Origin: an uncultured Oscillibacter sp.
Lineage (GTDB): Bacteria; Bacillota; Clostridia; Oscillospirales; Oscillospiraceae
Direction of reading: 5' to 3'
Assembly: GCA_910589315.1 (NCBI GenBank)
Contig: CAJUTB010000001.1
Coordinates: forward strand, 114,445 to 178,444
DNA length: 64,000 nt
Shown here piece by piece: positions 41,335 through 50,369 of this stretch. Below the pieces are notes generated by a model. That model worked only from the letters and a program-made list of their open reading frames with translations. It was not told the origin of the DNA and searched no databases. A program made the translations under genes and the position numbers. Within the stretch, counting starts at the first letter, position 1; each line of letters opens with the position of its first letter.

Positions 41335-42717
41335 TTATGCCTTCCGCGCCGCAATGAATGCCTCCACAGCCTCGATCTGCCGGGTGGTTTCGCTGACGGC
41401 AGGACCGCCGAAGCTGGCCCGCAGAGCCATGCAGTTTTCCAGCTTTAACGCTTCGTATACGTCCGCTTCAAACAGCGGCGAAACGGCCTGCAATTCTTCC
41501 AGGGACAGTTCTTCCAGCGTCTTTCCCTTCTCGCCGCAGGCGGCAACCAGACGGCCGGTGACGGTATAGGCGTCCCGGAAGGGCATCCCCTTTTTCGTGA
41601 GATAATCAGCGCAGTCGGTGGCGTTGATGAAGCCCCTGCCCGCCGCTTTGCGCATATTTTCCGGCAGGACGGTCATGGTGTCCAGCATGGCCGCGAATAC
41701 CGGCAGGCACATCTCCACCGTGTCCACCGCGTCGAAAACCGGTTCCTTGTCCTCCTGCATGTCCTTATTATAGGCGAGGGGCAGGCCCTTCATGACCGTC
41801 AGAAGGCTCATCAGATCGCCGTAGACCCGGCCCGTCTTGCCCCGCAGAAGCTCCGCCACGTCGGGATTTTTCTTCTGGGGCATGATGGAGGAGCCGGTGG
41901 CGTAGGCGTCGTCCAGCTCGATGAATTTGAATTCCCAGCTGCACCAGAGAATAATCTCCTCAGCGAAGCGGCTCAGGTGCATCATTAAAACCGAAAGCCC
42001 GCTCAGGAATTCCAGCGCGTAATCCCGGTCGGAAACGCCGTCCAGGGAGTTGCTCATGGGCGCGTCAAAGCCCAGGGACTTCGCCGTCTGCCAGCGGTCG
42101 ATGGGGTAAGTGGTTCCCGCCAGCGCGCCGGACCCGAGGGGACATTCGTTCAGACGCTTTTGGCAGTCCTCCAGACGGGTGATGTCACGGGTGAACATGC
42201 TGGCGTAGGCCAGCAGATGCTGCGCAAAGGAAATGGGCTGCGCCCGCTGCAAGTGGGTATAGCCCGGCATAACGGCGGTCTGGTACTTCCGCGCCTGACG
42301 GCACAAGACGTTTTCCAGCTCCAAAAGCTGTTCCAGAATGACGGAGATTTCCCGCCGGACGTACATCCGGAAGTCCAGGGCGACCTGATCGTTACGGGAA
42401 CGGGCGGTGTGCAGACGCTTTCCCGCGTCGCCGATCCGGGCGGTGAGGAGGGCTTCGATGTTCATGTGAATGTCTTCGTTCGCGGTGGTAAATTCCACCT
42501 TTCCGGCCTCGATATCCGCCAGAATTTCCCGCAGGCCATGGGCAATGGCCGCCGCATCCTCCGGGGAAATCACGCCGCACTGCATCAGCATTTCCGCATG
42601 GGCCATGGAGCCTTGGATATCCTCCCGGTACAGACGCTGGTCAAAGGAAATGGACTCGTTGAGCGCGTTGACCAAGGCATCCGTTTCTTTTTCAAACCGT
42701 CCGCCCCAAAGTTTCAT
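41335..42717 (-). CDS. argH: Argininosuccinate lyase
   Basis: Splits argininosuccinate to arginine and fumarate; same superfamily as PurB. 460 aa. Start MKLWGGRFEKETD, then NEDIHMNIEALLTARIG, TARSRNDQVALDFRMYVR, MPGYTHLQRAQPISFAQHLL and the catalytic serine loop GSSIMPQKKNPD near residue 280. AGGAGGAG precedes the ATG at 42717; 34 upstream codons fall in a repeat-rich spacer and are not used. Confidence 0.97.
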   Translation of the reverse strand: MKLWGGRFEKETDALVNALNESISFDQRLYREDIQGSMAHAEMLMQCGVISPEDAAAIAHGLREILADIEAGKVEFTTANEDIHMNIEALLTARIGDAGKRLHTARSRNDQVALDFRMYVRREISVILEQLLELENVLCRQARKYQTAVMPGYTHLQRAQPISFAQHLLAYASMFTRDITRLEDCQKRLNECPLGSGALAGTTYPIDRWQTAKSLGFDAPMSNSLDGVSDRDYALEFLSGLSVLMMHLSRFAEEIILWCSWEFKFIELDDAYATGSSIMPQKKNPDVAELLRGKTGRVYGDLMSLLTVMKGLPLAYNKDMQEDKEPVFDAVDTVEMCLPVFAAMLDTMTVLPENMRKAAGRGFINATDCADYLTKKGMPFRDAYTVTGRLVAACGEKGKTLEELSLEELQAVSPLFEADVYEALKLENCMALRASFGGPAVSETTRQIEAVEAFIAARKA

Positions 42718-42767
42718 GTCGTCTCCTCCTAGACAAAGAGAAATATAAAGTATTATGGATAATTGAC

Positions 42768-42858
42768 AATGGACAATGAGTTCTGCTTCAGAAGGACCAG
42801 CTTCCGTCACTTCCCTCATTGTCCATTATCCGTTGTCAATCGTGAATTGTCAATTGCA
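42768..42858. repeat. ATTGACAATGGACAAT-type repeat between argG and argH
   Basis: The spacer holds TTGACAATGGACAATGAG facing CTCATTGTCCATTATCC and further CGTTGTCAAT and GAATTGTCAATTG units. The mix of inverted and direct copies looks like an interspersed element inside the operon. It may affect argH expression. Confidence 0.6.
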
Positions 42859-42860
42859 TT

Positions 42861-44084
42861 TTACAGCTTTCCCTGCTCGCGCATGGCCAGCACGGTGTCC
42901 GGCAGGCCCCAGAGGTTGATGAAGCCGGTGGCGTTGGTCTGGTCATAGCCGCTTTCGTTAAACGTCACCAGTTCTTCCGAATACAGAGATTCGGGAGAGG
43001 TGATGGAGGAGGTGATGATGTTGCCTTTGTAGAGCTTCAGCTTCACGGTGCCTGTCACGTGCTCCTGGGTCTTATCCGCAAACGCGCTCAAGGCTTCCCG
43101 CAGGGGCGTGAACCATTTGCCGTTGTAGATGAGGTCCGCAAAGTCAACCGCCAGCTTGGATTTCATATGGGCGGTGTCCTTGTCAATGGTGATCATTTCC
43201 AGCCGCTCGTGGGCCGCATAGAGAATCGTGCCGCCCGGCGTCTCGTACAGGCCCCGGTCCTTCATGCCAACCAGGCGGTTTTCCACGATGTCCAGCAGGC
43301 CGATGCCGTTTTCGCCGCCCAGCTTGTTCAGCTTCCGGATCACGTCGCTGGCCTTCATCTTTTCGCCGTCCACGGCCACGGGAACGCCCTTTTCAAAGTC
43401 GATGGTCACGTAAGCGGGAGCGTCCGGCGCGGAAACGGGGCTGACGCCCATTTCCAGGAAGCCCGGTTTTTCATACTGCGGCTCGTTGGCGGGATCTTCC
43501 AGGTCCAGGCCCTCATGGCTCAGGTGCCAGAGGTTTTTGTCCTTGGAATAATTCGTCTCCCGGGAGATTTTCAGGGGGACGTTGTGGGCCTCGGCGTAGT
43601 CAATTTCCTCGTCCCGGCCCTTGATCTCCCATTCGCGCCAGGGGGCGATGATGGTCATTTCCGGCGCGAAGCGTTTGATGGTCAGCTCAAAGCGGACCTG
43701 ATCGTTTCCCTTGCCGGTGCAGCCGTGGGCGATGGCGTCCGCGCCTTCGGCCTTGGCGATTTCCACCAGCTTCTTGGCGATGATGGGCCGGGCGAAGGCG
43801 GTGCCCAGCAGGTACTGCTCGTAGCTCGCGCCCATTTTCAGCGCGGGAATGATCACGTCGTCCACCATTTCGTCCGTGAGGTCCGCGATGTACAGCTTGG
43901 ACGCGCCGGTTTTGATGGCCTTTTCTTCCAGTCCTTCCAGCTCGTCGTTCTGGCCCACGTCGCCGGCCACGGCGATAATCTCGGGGTTGTTATAGTTCTC
44001 TTTGAGCCAGGGAATGATAATGGACGTATCCAGTCCGCCGGAATAGGCGAGGACGATTTTTTTGATTTCCTTTTTCTCTTTCAT
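42861..44084 (-). CDS. argG: Argininosuccinate synthase
   Basis: Joins citrulline and aspartate with ATP. 407 aa. The PP-loop AYSGGLDTSIIIPWL is at residues ~12-26; SKLYIADLTDEM, HGCTGKGNDQVRFE, APWREWEIKGRDEEIDYA, YSKDKNLWHLSHEG and YETPGGTILYAAHE follow. The start MKEKKEIKKIVLAYSGG at 44084 has GACGGAGG. First gene of the arginine operon; a palindrome overlaps its promoter. Confidence 0.97.
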   Translation of the reverse strand: MKEKKEIKKIVLAYSGGLDTSIIIPWLKENYNNPEIIAVAGDVGQNDELEGLEEKAIKTGASKLYIADLTDEMVDDVIIPALKMGASYEQYLLGTAFARPIIAKKLVEIAKAEGADAIAHGCTGKGNDQVRFELTIKRFAPEMTIIAPWREWEIKGRDEEIDYAEAHNVPLKISRETNYSKDKNLWHLSHEGLDLEDPANEPQYEKPGFLEMGVSPVSAPDAPAYVTIDFEKGVPVAVDGEKMKASDVIRKLNKLGGENGIGLLDIVENRLVGMKDRGLYETPGGTILYAAHERLEMITIDKDTAHMKSKLAVDFADLIYNGKWFTPLREALSAFADKTQEHVTGTVKLKLYKGNIITSSITSPESLYSEELVTFNESGYDQTNATGFINLWGLPDTVLAMREQGKL

Positions 44085-44122
44085 GGTAAATACCTCCGTC
44101 TGACATTGAAGATGATGCAAGG

Positions 44123-44152
44123 ATTATACAGCGGATTTGCATATTTATGCAA
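44123..44152 (-). promoter_or_regulatory. argG promoter with ARG-box-like palindrome
   Basis: Leftward TTGCAT (44147-44152) and TATAAT (44123-44128) are 18 bp apart. The -35 lies in a perfect palindrome TTGCATA-N2-TATGCAA (44137-44152), the size and AT-content expected of an ArgR box. It would let arginine repress the whole nine-gene operon. ArgR itself is not encoded here. Confidence 0.55.
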
Positions 44153-44328
44153 GTATTAAATTGCACAACTTTTCCCGGTTCTCTCCGGCGTTTTTGCATA
44201 TTCTCACCATTTAATTTTGAAATAGGAGAATCCGGCGGAGGCGGTCCGCCGGGGGACGGCGGCGGGCGGCGGATGAAAAAGTGAGGATTTATGCATTTGC
44301 AATGAAGAAATACCCACATTTTTTGCCG

Positions 44329-44357
44329 TTGCAAAATTTCCAGCAAACGCTTATAAT
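44329..44357 (+). promoter_or_regulatory. galE promoter
   Basis: TTGCAA (44329-44334) and TATAAT (44352-44357) with a 17-bp spacer, 52 bases before galE and divergent from argG. Confidence 0.65.
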
Positions 44358-44408
44358 AAAGAATATGGAAACGGGAGCAAGTTTCATTTTGGAAGGAGCG
44401 GTTTTAAT

Positions 44409-45440
44409 ATGGCAATTCTTGTCTGTGGCGGAGCCGGTTACATCGGCAGCCACACCTGTGTGGAGCTTTTGAACGCAGGGTATGAGATCATTGTGGCGGA
44501 CAACCTGTGCAACTCCAGCGAGGAGGCCCTGCGCCGGGTGGAGCAGATCACGGGGAAAAAGGCCCCCTTCGTCCGAACGGAGCTGTGCCGGGAGGAGGAG
44601 GTTGAGGCCCTGTTCGCCCAATATCCGGACATTCGTGCGGTGATTCACTTCGCGGGCCTCAAGGCCGTGGGCGAGAGCGTCTCCAAGCCTCTGGAGTATT
44701 ACAGCAACAACCTGATCAGCACCCTCTATCTGTTGCAGGCCATGCGCCGGCATGACGTGAAAAACTTCGTCTTTTCCTCCTCCGCCACGGTTTACGGCGA
44801 CCCGGTGTCCGTGCCCATCCGGGAGGATTTCCAGACCGGCGGCACCACGAATCCCTACGGCACCACCAAGCTGTTTCAAGAGCGCATCCTGTCCGATTAC
44901 TGCGCCGCGGACCCCAGCCTCAACGTGGCTCTGCTGCGCTACTTCAACCCCATCGGCGCGCACGAGAGCGGCCTGATCGGCGAGGACCCCAACGGCATCC
45001 CCAATAATCTGGTGCCTTATATCGCCAAGGTAGCCGTAGGACAGCTGGAAAAAGTCCACGTATACGGCAATGATTACAACACCCCCGACGGTACCGGCGT
45101 GCGGGATTATATTCATGTGGTGGATCTGGCGAAGGGCCATGTGGCCGCGCTGAAAAAGCTGGAGGCCGGGTGCGGGCTTCTGATCTGCAACCTGGGCACC
45201 GGAAAAGGGTACAGCGTTCTGGACGTGCTGCACGCCTACGAGGCGGCCTGCGGCAAGAAACTGCCTTACGTCATGGACCCCCGCCGTCCCGGCGACATCG
45301 CCGCCTGTTATGCCGATCCCGCCAAGGCAAAGGCCGAGCTGGGCTGGGAGGCACAGTATGGCATTGAGGATATGTGTGCGTCGTCCTGGAAGTGGCAGTC
45401 TATGAACCCCAACGGATACAAAGGAGGGGGCGCGGAATGA
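44409..45440 (+). CDS. galE: UDP-glucose 4-epimerase
   Basis: NAD-dependent epimerase linking UDP-glucose and UDP-galactose, or the N-acetyl forms. 343 aa, short-chain dehydrogenase fold. The N-terminal GGAGYIGSH binds NAD (residues 7-15); SSSATVYGDP supplies the catalytic serine, NPYGTTKLFQE the YxxxK pair, and GVRDYIHVVDLAKGH the late signature. AAGGAGCG precedes the ATG. Its stop overlaps the next start (ATGA). Confidence 0.95.
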   Translation: MAILVCGGAGYIGSHTCVELLNAGYEIIVADNLCNSSEEALRRVEQITGKKAPFVRTELCREEEVEALFAQYPDIRAVIHFAGLKAVGESVSKPLEYYSNNLISTLYLLQAMRRHDVKNFVFSSSATVYGDPVSVPIREDFQTGGTTNPYGTTKLFQERILSDYCAADPSLNVALLRYFNPIGAHESGLIGEDPNGIPNNLVPYIAKVAVGQLEKVHVYGNDYNTPDGTGVRDYIHVVDLAKGHVAALKKLEAGCGLLICNLGTGKGYSVLDVLHAYEAACGKKLPYVMDPRRPGDIAACYADPAKAKAELGWEAQYGIEDMCASSWKWQSMNPNGYKGGGAE

Positions 45441-46357
45441 GCAAGCCGGTGTTAGTCATCATGGCAGCCGGCATGGGCAGCCGGTACGGCGGTCTGAAGC
45501 AGCTGGATCCGGTGGGAAACCATGGCCAGCTGATCATTGATTACTCCATCTACGACGCCCGCCGGGCGGGCTTTGAGACGGTGATTTTTGTCATCAAGCC
45601 GGAGATCGAGGCGGACTTCCGCGCCTGCATCGGGGACCGGGTTTCCAAGGTGATGAATGTAAAATACGTCTTCCAGCGCAAGGAGGACCTGCCCGCCGGT
45701 TACAGCGTTCCGCCGGAACGCGCAAAACCGTGGGGCACCGCTCAGGCGGCTCTGGCGGCGCGGGAGCTGGTGGACGGCCCCTTCGCCATCATCAACGCCG
45801 ACGATTATTACGGTCCCGAGGCGTACCGGCTCATTTACGATTACCTCTGCCGGCACCCGGACGGCGATATCTATGAATATGTAATGGTGGGCTACCTGCT
45901 GAAAAACACCGTGACGGAAAACGGCTATGTGGCACGGGGCGTCTGTGGCGAGACGGCGGACCATTACTTGAGGGAAGTCACCGAGCGGACGCAGATCGAA
46001 AAAGGCGAGCCGCCCCGCTTTACTGAGGACGGCGGTCAAACCTGGACGGAACTGCCCGGCGATACGATCGTATCTATGAATATGTGGGGCTTCAACCGGA
46101 GCTTTCTGGACGAAGCTCTGGCCCGGTTCCCGGCCTTCCTGGACAAAGCCCTGGCGGAAAATCCGGCCAAGGCCGAGTATTTCCTTCCCACGGTAGTCAG
46201 CCAGCTCCTGGCGGAGAACCGGGCGCGGGTCAAGGTGCTGCGGAGCGAGGACAAATGGTACGGCGTCACCTATCAGGAGGATAAACCCACGGTTGTGGCG
46301 GCGATTGCGGAAAAAACAAAGGCGGGGCTGTATCCCGACCATCTGTGGGAGGCGTGA
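45437..46357 (+). CDS. Sugar-phosphate nucleotidyltransferase
   Basis: 306-aa NTP_transferase-fold protein, probably charging a (N-acetyl)hexosamine-1-phosphate with a UDP or other nucleotide. It starts MSKPVLVIMAAGMGSRYGGLKQL, with the nucleotide loop AAGMGSRYGGLKQ; AIINADDYYG carries the metal aspartate near residue 110, and a C-terminal extension includes STVSMNMWGF-like sequence (SMNMWGFNRSFLDEAL). It is coupled to galE and followed after 1 bp by a NahK-like kinase, giving a kinase-uridylyltransferase-epimerase set. Nucleotide and sugar specificity are inferred. Confidence 0.88.
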   Translation: MSKPVLVIMAAGMGSRYGGLKQLDPVGNHGQLIIDYSIYDARRAGFETVIFVIKPEIEADFRACIGDRVSKVMNVKYVFQRKEDLPAGYSVPPERAKPWGTAQAALAARELVDGPFAIINADDYYGPEAYRLIYDYLCRHPDGDIYEYVMVGYLLKNTVTENGYVARGVCGETADHYLREVTERTQIEKGEPPRFTEDGGQTWTELPGDTIVSMNMWGFNRSFLDEALARFPAFLDKALAENPAKAEYFLPTVVSQLLAENRARVKVLRSEDKWYGVTYQEDKPTVVAAIAEKTKAGLYPDHLWEA

Positions 46358-46358
46358 A

Positions 46359-47474
46359 ATGGCAGGAGCAGAAGCAAGATTGCAGGAGGCCCTTGCGGCC
46401 TTTGACTTCGGCGCGCCGGTGGTGGGCGCGCTGCGCTACGGCAAGGGCCACGTGAACGACACCTTCTGCGTTCACACCCAGCCGGACGAAACTCCCTGCC
46501 GCCGGTTCATCCTTCAGCGGATCAGCCCGGTGGCGTTCAAAAAGCCGGATGAGCTGATGGAAAACATCATCGGCGTGACGGATTACTTAGGCCGCCAAAT
46601 CGAGCAGGCCGGCGGCGACCGGGGCCGGGAGGCCATACAGGTCCTGCGGCCCCGGAGCGGCGAAGCCTATTTCACCGACGGGGACGGCTGCGCCTGGCGG
46701 GTATATCCCTTTGTGGAACATACCGTATGCCACCAGTCGGCGGAGACGCCGGAGCTGTTTGCCGCGTCGGGCCGGGCCTTTGGGCAGTTTCAGCGGCTTT
46801 TGAGGGACTATCCTGCGGAAACGCTCCATGAAACCATCCCCCGTTTTCACGACACCGAGGACCGCCTTGCCAAGCTGAAGGCGGCCATTGCGGCGGACGC
46901 CCTTGGGCGTGTGAAGGACTGCGGACCGGAAATCGCCTTTGCCATGGCGCGGGAGGCCGACTGTTCCACGGCCCTGAACGCGCTGCGAAACGGCGAACTC
47001 CCCCTGCGGGTCACCCACAACGACACCAAGCTGAACAACGTCCTTATGGATGAGAAAACCGGCGAGGGCCTCTGCATCATTGACCTGGATACCGTTATGC
47101 CCGGTCTGGTGATCAACGATTTTGGCGACTCCATCCGCTTCGGCGCGAACCACTGCGCGGAGGACGAGACCGATTTGAACAAGGTGTCCCTGGACATGGA
47201 CCTGTACGCCGTGTATGCGGAAGCGTTCCTGGAGGGCGTGGGCGGCGTGCTGACGGAGACGGAGATTCGCTATCTGCCCTGGGGCGCGAAGCTGATGACG
47301 CTGGAATGCGGCATCCGGTTCCTGACGGACTACCTGGAAGGCGACACCTATTTCCGCATCAGCCGTCCCGGCCAGAACCTGGACCGCTGCCGGACCCAGT
47401 TCAAGCTGGTTTCCGACATGGAGGCCCATTGGACGGAGATGGAAGCCGTCGCGGCAAAACACCTTCCGAAGTAA
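46359..47474 (+). CDS. NahK-like N-acetylhexosamine 1-kinase (phosphotransferase family)
   Basis: 371-aa aminoglycoside-phosphotransferase-fold kinase. The N-terminal GKGHVNDTF is the nucleotide loop seen in NahK; FILQRIS carries a lysine-equivalent region; the catalytic HNDTKLNNVLMD (near residue 223) and the DFG-like IIDLDTVMPG follow. NahK phosphorylates GlcNAc/GalNAc at C1 in the lacto-N-biose/galacto-N-biose route of milk- and mucin-sugar users, always with a nucleotidyltransferase and GalE, as here. Substrate is inferred from family and context. Confidence 0.85.
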   Translation: MAGAEARLQEALAAFDFGAPVVGALRYGKGHVNDTFCVHTQPDETPCRRFILQRISPVAFKKPDELMENIIGVTDYLGRQIEQAGGDRGREAIQVLRPRSGEAYFTDGDGCAWRVYPFVEHTVCHQSAETPELFAASGRAFGQFQRLLRDYPAETLHETIPRFHDTEDRLAKLKAAIAADALGRVKDCGPEIAFAMAREADCSTALNALRNGELPLRVTHNDTKLNNVLMDEKTGEGLCIIDLDTVMPGLVINDFGDSIRFGANHCAEDETDLNKVSLDMDLYAVYAEAFLEGVGGVLTETEIRYLPWGAKLMTLECGIRFLTDYLEGDTYFRISRPGQNLDRCRTQFKLVSDMEAHWTEMEAVAAKHLPK

Positions 47475-47492
47475 GGTTGGCATGTTCCGCCT

Positions 47493-47925
47493 ATGAATAT
47501 CTTCTTTGATGAAAAACAGCTGGTTCAGCTCATGTCAAACCTGCGGATTCTCACCGGAATGCGGGCCAACATCCTGGACCCCCTCCGGACAGGATATCCA
47601 CCTGTTCACAGATCACCCGCCCTTCTGCCGGGTAATCAACGATCTGCCGGAGGGCCACGAACGCTGTGTGGACTGCGACATGCAGAAGGTGAAGAACTAC
47701 TCCGCGGAAAAGGGCTTCCAGTTTTACCGCTCTGCTCTTCGGCTGTTTCCTGGACGACTCCCCCCATTGAGGAGCAGTGGGCCAACACGGAACGCCTGCT
47801 GGACTGGTATCCTGGAAGCATCGACGATCTGCACTATGATTTTCTCCAATTCCGCCGCTGCTCCTGGCAGGAGCTGCGGGCCTGCGCCGAGACCCTGGAA
47901 GCCCTTTCCGCCTACATACAGCATT
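47493..47925 (+). pseudogene. Remnant of a PocR-sensor AraC-type regulator
   Basis: Pieces of one protein appear in alternating frames. MNIFFDEKQLVQLMSNLRIL starts in one frame; the PocR ligand-domain piece QDIHLFTDHPPFCRVINDLP and CVDCDMQKVKNY are in another; PPIEEQWANTERLLDWYPGS returns to the first. The conserved middle of the PocR domain, about 50 residues, and the whole AraC DNA-binding domain are missing. At least two frameshifts and deletions are needed. It was probably the regulator of the sugar cluster. Confidence 0.7.
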
Positions 47926-48252
47926 ATTTATCCCTATTTCGTCATGTTCACCACGGCGGCGAAAACGGACGCGGAAATGTACGCCGCCAACATGACCATT
48001 CTGCCTCTGGAGTGGCAGTGGCCCAACTTCATCAACGCCTGGAACGAATACACCATCGCCCTGACATTGATTCAGGACGACCTGCTCAAGCCCATCACCG
48101 TCGGCATCAACATCTTTTACGGTTACAACTTCATCCAGTGGCAGTATCTGTTTGCCACCTCCCTGTTTGCCACCATTCCCGTCATTGTCCTGTTCCTGTG
48201 CATTGAGAAGCATCTGGTTGCGGGCCTGACCGCCGGCGGCGTCAAGGGTTAA
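47926..48252 (+). pseudogene. Internally deleted carbohydrate ABC permease (MalG-like) remnant
   Basis: Joined directly to the regulator remnant. It begins inside the first membrane segment (IYPYFVMFTTAAKTDAEMY), includes the ILPLEWQWPNFINAW motif, then jumps to NEYTIALTLIQDD...LFATIPVIVLFLCIEKHLVAG near the C-terminus. The transmembrane core with the EAA loop is gone, so it cannot work. It ends at a normal stop; nagB follows. This marks decay of the sugar importer of this locus. Confidence 0.72.
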
Positions 48253-48309
48253 TCCACGAGAAACGGAGCGGGCCGCAATGCGGCGGCCTTCGAAAAGGAG
48301 TGCATCAAC

Positions 48310-49062
48310 ATGAGAATTTATCGGGAAAAAGACTACGACGCCATGAGCCGCCATGCCGCCGCGATCCTTGCGGCGGAGGTGATTCACCGTCCGGACTGCG
48401 TGCTGGGCCTGGCGACCGGTTCCAGCCCCGAGGGGATGTATCGGTATCTGGCGGACTGGAACCAGAAAAAGTTTTTGAGCTTCCGGGAGGTCCGGTCCGT
48501 GAATCTGGACGAGTACAAGGGCCTGGCCCCGGACCACAACCAGAGCTACCGCTATTTCATGCAGGACCGGTTTTTCAATCACATCGACATCCTGCCGGAA
48601 AACACCCGTGTGCCCGACGGCCTGGCGGCGGACGCCGCTGCGGAGTGCGCCGCTTATGACGCCCACATCCGCGCCCTGGGCGGGATTGACCTACAGCTTC
48701 TGGGCATTGGCCGTAACGGTCACATCGGGTTCAACGAACCCAGCGGCGATTATGTGAAGGGGACCCATATTGTGGACCTGGCCCCCAGCACCATCGAGGC
48801 CAACGCCCGTTTCTTCGCCACGCCGGACGACGTGCCCCGGCAGGCGTTCACCATGGGCATCGGCTGCATCCTGTCGGCGCGGAAGATCCTGCTGGTGGCC
48901 AGCGGCGCGGACAAGGCGGAAGCTGTATATCAAGCCGTCTGCGGCCCGGTGGCCCCCCATTGCCCCGGCGCGATTTTGCAGCTCCACAGCAACGTTGTCA
49001 TTGTAGGAGATGAGGCGGCCCTCGGCAAGTTGACGGCGGCAGGGGTGTCCGTATGCGGATAA
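48310..49062 (+). CDS. nagB: Glucosamine-6-phosphate deaminase
   Basis: Converts glucosamine-6-phosphate to fructose-6-phosphate and ammonia. 250 aa. Signature segments: LGLATGSSPEGMY (residues ~32-45), SVNLDEYKGL with the catalytic aspartate, QLLGIGRNGHIGFNEPS with the essential His, and LHSNVVIVGDEAAL at the end. AAAAGGAG precedes the ATG. It overlaps nagA by 10 bp; together they take GlcNAc-6-phosphate into glycolysis. Confidence 0.97.
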   Translation: MRIYREKDYDAMSRHAAAILAAEVIHRPDCVLGLATGSSPEGMYRYLADWNQKKFLSFREVRSVNLDEYKGLAPDHNQSYRYFMQDRFFNHIDILPENTRVPDGLAADAAAECAAYDAHIRALGGIDLQLLGIGRNGHIGFNEPSGDYVKGTHIVDLAPSTIEANARFFATPDDVPRQAFTMGIGCILSARKILLVASGADKAEAVYQAVCGPVAPHCPGAILQLHSNVVIVGDEAALGKLTAAGVSVCG

Positions 49063-50186
49063 CCGGCGGGCAGGTCTTTGACCTGAAAGCGGGGTTTGTG
49101 GAACGCGATGTCTGTACCAGCGGCCCCCTTTTGTCGGAAACCAGCGGAGATGACGTGGTGTTGAACGCCTCCGGCTGCTATGTGATTCCCGGTCTGGTGG
49201 ACGTACATTTCCACGGCTGCGTAGGCGAGGATTTCAGCGACGCGACGCCGGAGGGCCTGCAAAAGATGGCGGATTTCGAGCTGTCTCAGGGCGTGACGTA
49301 CTTGTGTCCCGCCGGAATGACCCTGCCGGAGGAGCAGCTGGCGGCGATCTGCAAAAACGCCGCGGACCATAGGACCCGCAGTACCGGCGGGGCAGAGGTG
49401 GTGGGCGTGCATCTGGAAGGACCGTTCCTGTCCACGGCGAAAAAGGGAGCGCAAAACGGCGAATTCCTCCACGATCCCGACATTCCGATGCTCAAGCGGC
49501 TGCAAGAAGCCGCCCAAGGTTGTGTCCGTCTGATAACGGTGGCCCCGGAACAGCCCGGCGCGATGGAGTTCATCCGGGCCGCTGTGGAGATGGGCGTTAC
49601 GGTTTCCGTTGGACATACGGCGGCGGATTTTGACACGGCCAAGGCCGCTTTTGCGGCGGGCGCGACCCACGCAACCCATTTATACAACGGAATGCCCCCC
49701 CTGCACCACCGGACCCCGTCCGTGATCGGCGCGGCCTTTGACAGTCCCGGCGTGCAGGCGGAGCTGATCTGCGACGGCGTTCACATTCACCCGGCGATGG
49801 TCCGTCTGGCGTTCCGGCTCTTTGGGCGGGAGCGGATGATTTTGATTTCCGATTCCCTCCGGGCAACGGGAATGCCGGACGGGGAATATCCCTTCGGCGG
49901 GCAGATGATCGAGGTTCACGGCAACCGGGCGACTATCCTGGGACACCCGGAGACCCTGGCCGGGTCCGTCACCAGTCTGATGGGCTGTTTGCGGCAGGCG
50001 GCGGCGTTTGAAATTCCTCTGGCGGATGCGGTGCGGGCCTGTACCTACAATCCGGCCCAATCCATCGGCATTGCGGACCGGGCGGGAACGCTGGACATCG
50101 GAAAAGAGGCCAGCGTGGTCCTCCTGGACCGGAACGATTTGTCCATTCGGAAGATTCTGCTCCGCGGAGCGTTCGCGGCGCAGTGA
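49053..50186 (+). CDS. nagA: N-acetylglucosamine-6-phosphate deacetylase
   Basis: Zinc hydrolase removing acetate from GlcNAc-6-phosphate. 377 aa. Metal and catalytic motifs: VDVHFHGCVGED (residues ~50-61), GVHLEGPFLS, VSVGHTAADF, THATHLYNGMPPLHHR, and the catalytic aspartate in ISDSLRATGMPDG near 270. The C-terminal strand ends GKEASVVLLDRND. Overlaps nagB. The kinase making GlcNAc-6-phosphate is not in the window. Confidence 0.96.
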   Translation: MRITGGQVFDLKAGFVERDVCTSGPLLSETSGDDVVLNASGCYVIPGLVDVHFHGCVGEDFSDATPEGLQKMADFELSQGVTYLCPAGMTLPEEQLAAICKNAADHRTRSTGGAEVVGVHLEGPFLSTAKKGAQNGEFLHDPDIPMLKRLQEAAQGCVRLITVAPEQPGAMEFIRAAVEMGVTVSVGHTAADFDTAKAAFAAGATHATHLYNGMPPLHHRTPSVIGAAFDSPGVQAELICDGVHIHPAMVRLAFRLFGRERMILISDSLRATGMPDGEYPFGGQMIEVHGNRATILGHPETLAGSVTSLMGCLRQAAAFEIPLADAVRACTYNPAQSIGIADRAGTLDIGKEASVVLLDRNDLSIRKILLRGAFAAQ

Positions 50187-50369
50187 ATCCGGCCCATTTC
50201 CCCTGCAATAATCCACGGCGCGGCGGCTGCTCCACTCCCACAGCCCCCTGGCCGGACATAAAGGAGAAATCCGCGAAGGCTTGCGGTGCGGCAATGTGGA
50301 GACTTGCCGTAAAGTCCGTTTCGGACGAGGCGGAGGCAGGCGGAGGCCCCTTCGTCAAAGCCTGAGAGA
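50187..50369 (+). other. Spacer between nagA and the MsmX-type ATPase
   Basis: 183 bp with no gene. An AAAGGAGAA followed by no usable frame occurs near 50261, and no promoter or terminator is clear. It might hold eroded coding DNA of the former transporter, but no remnant could be recognised. Confidence 0.4.
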
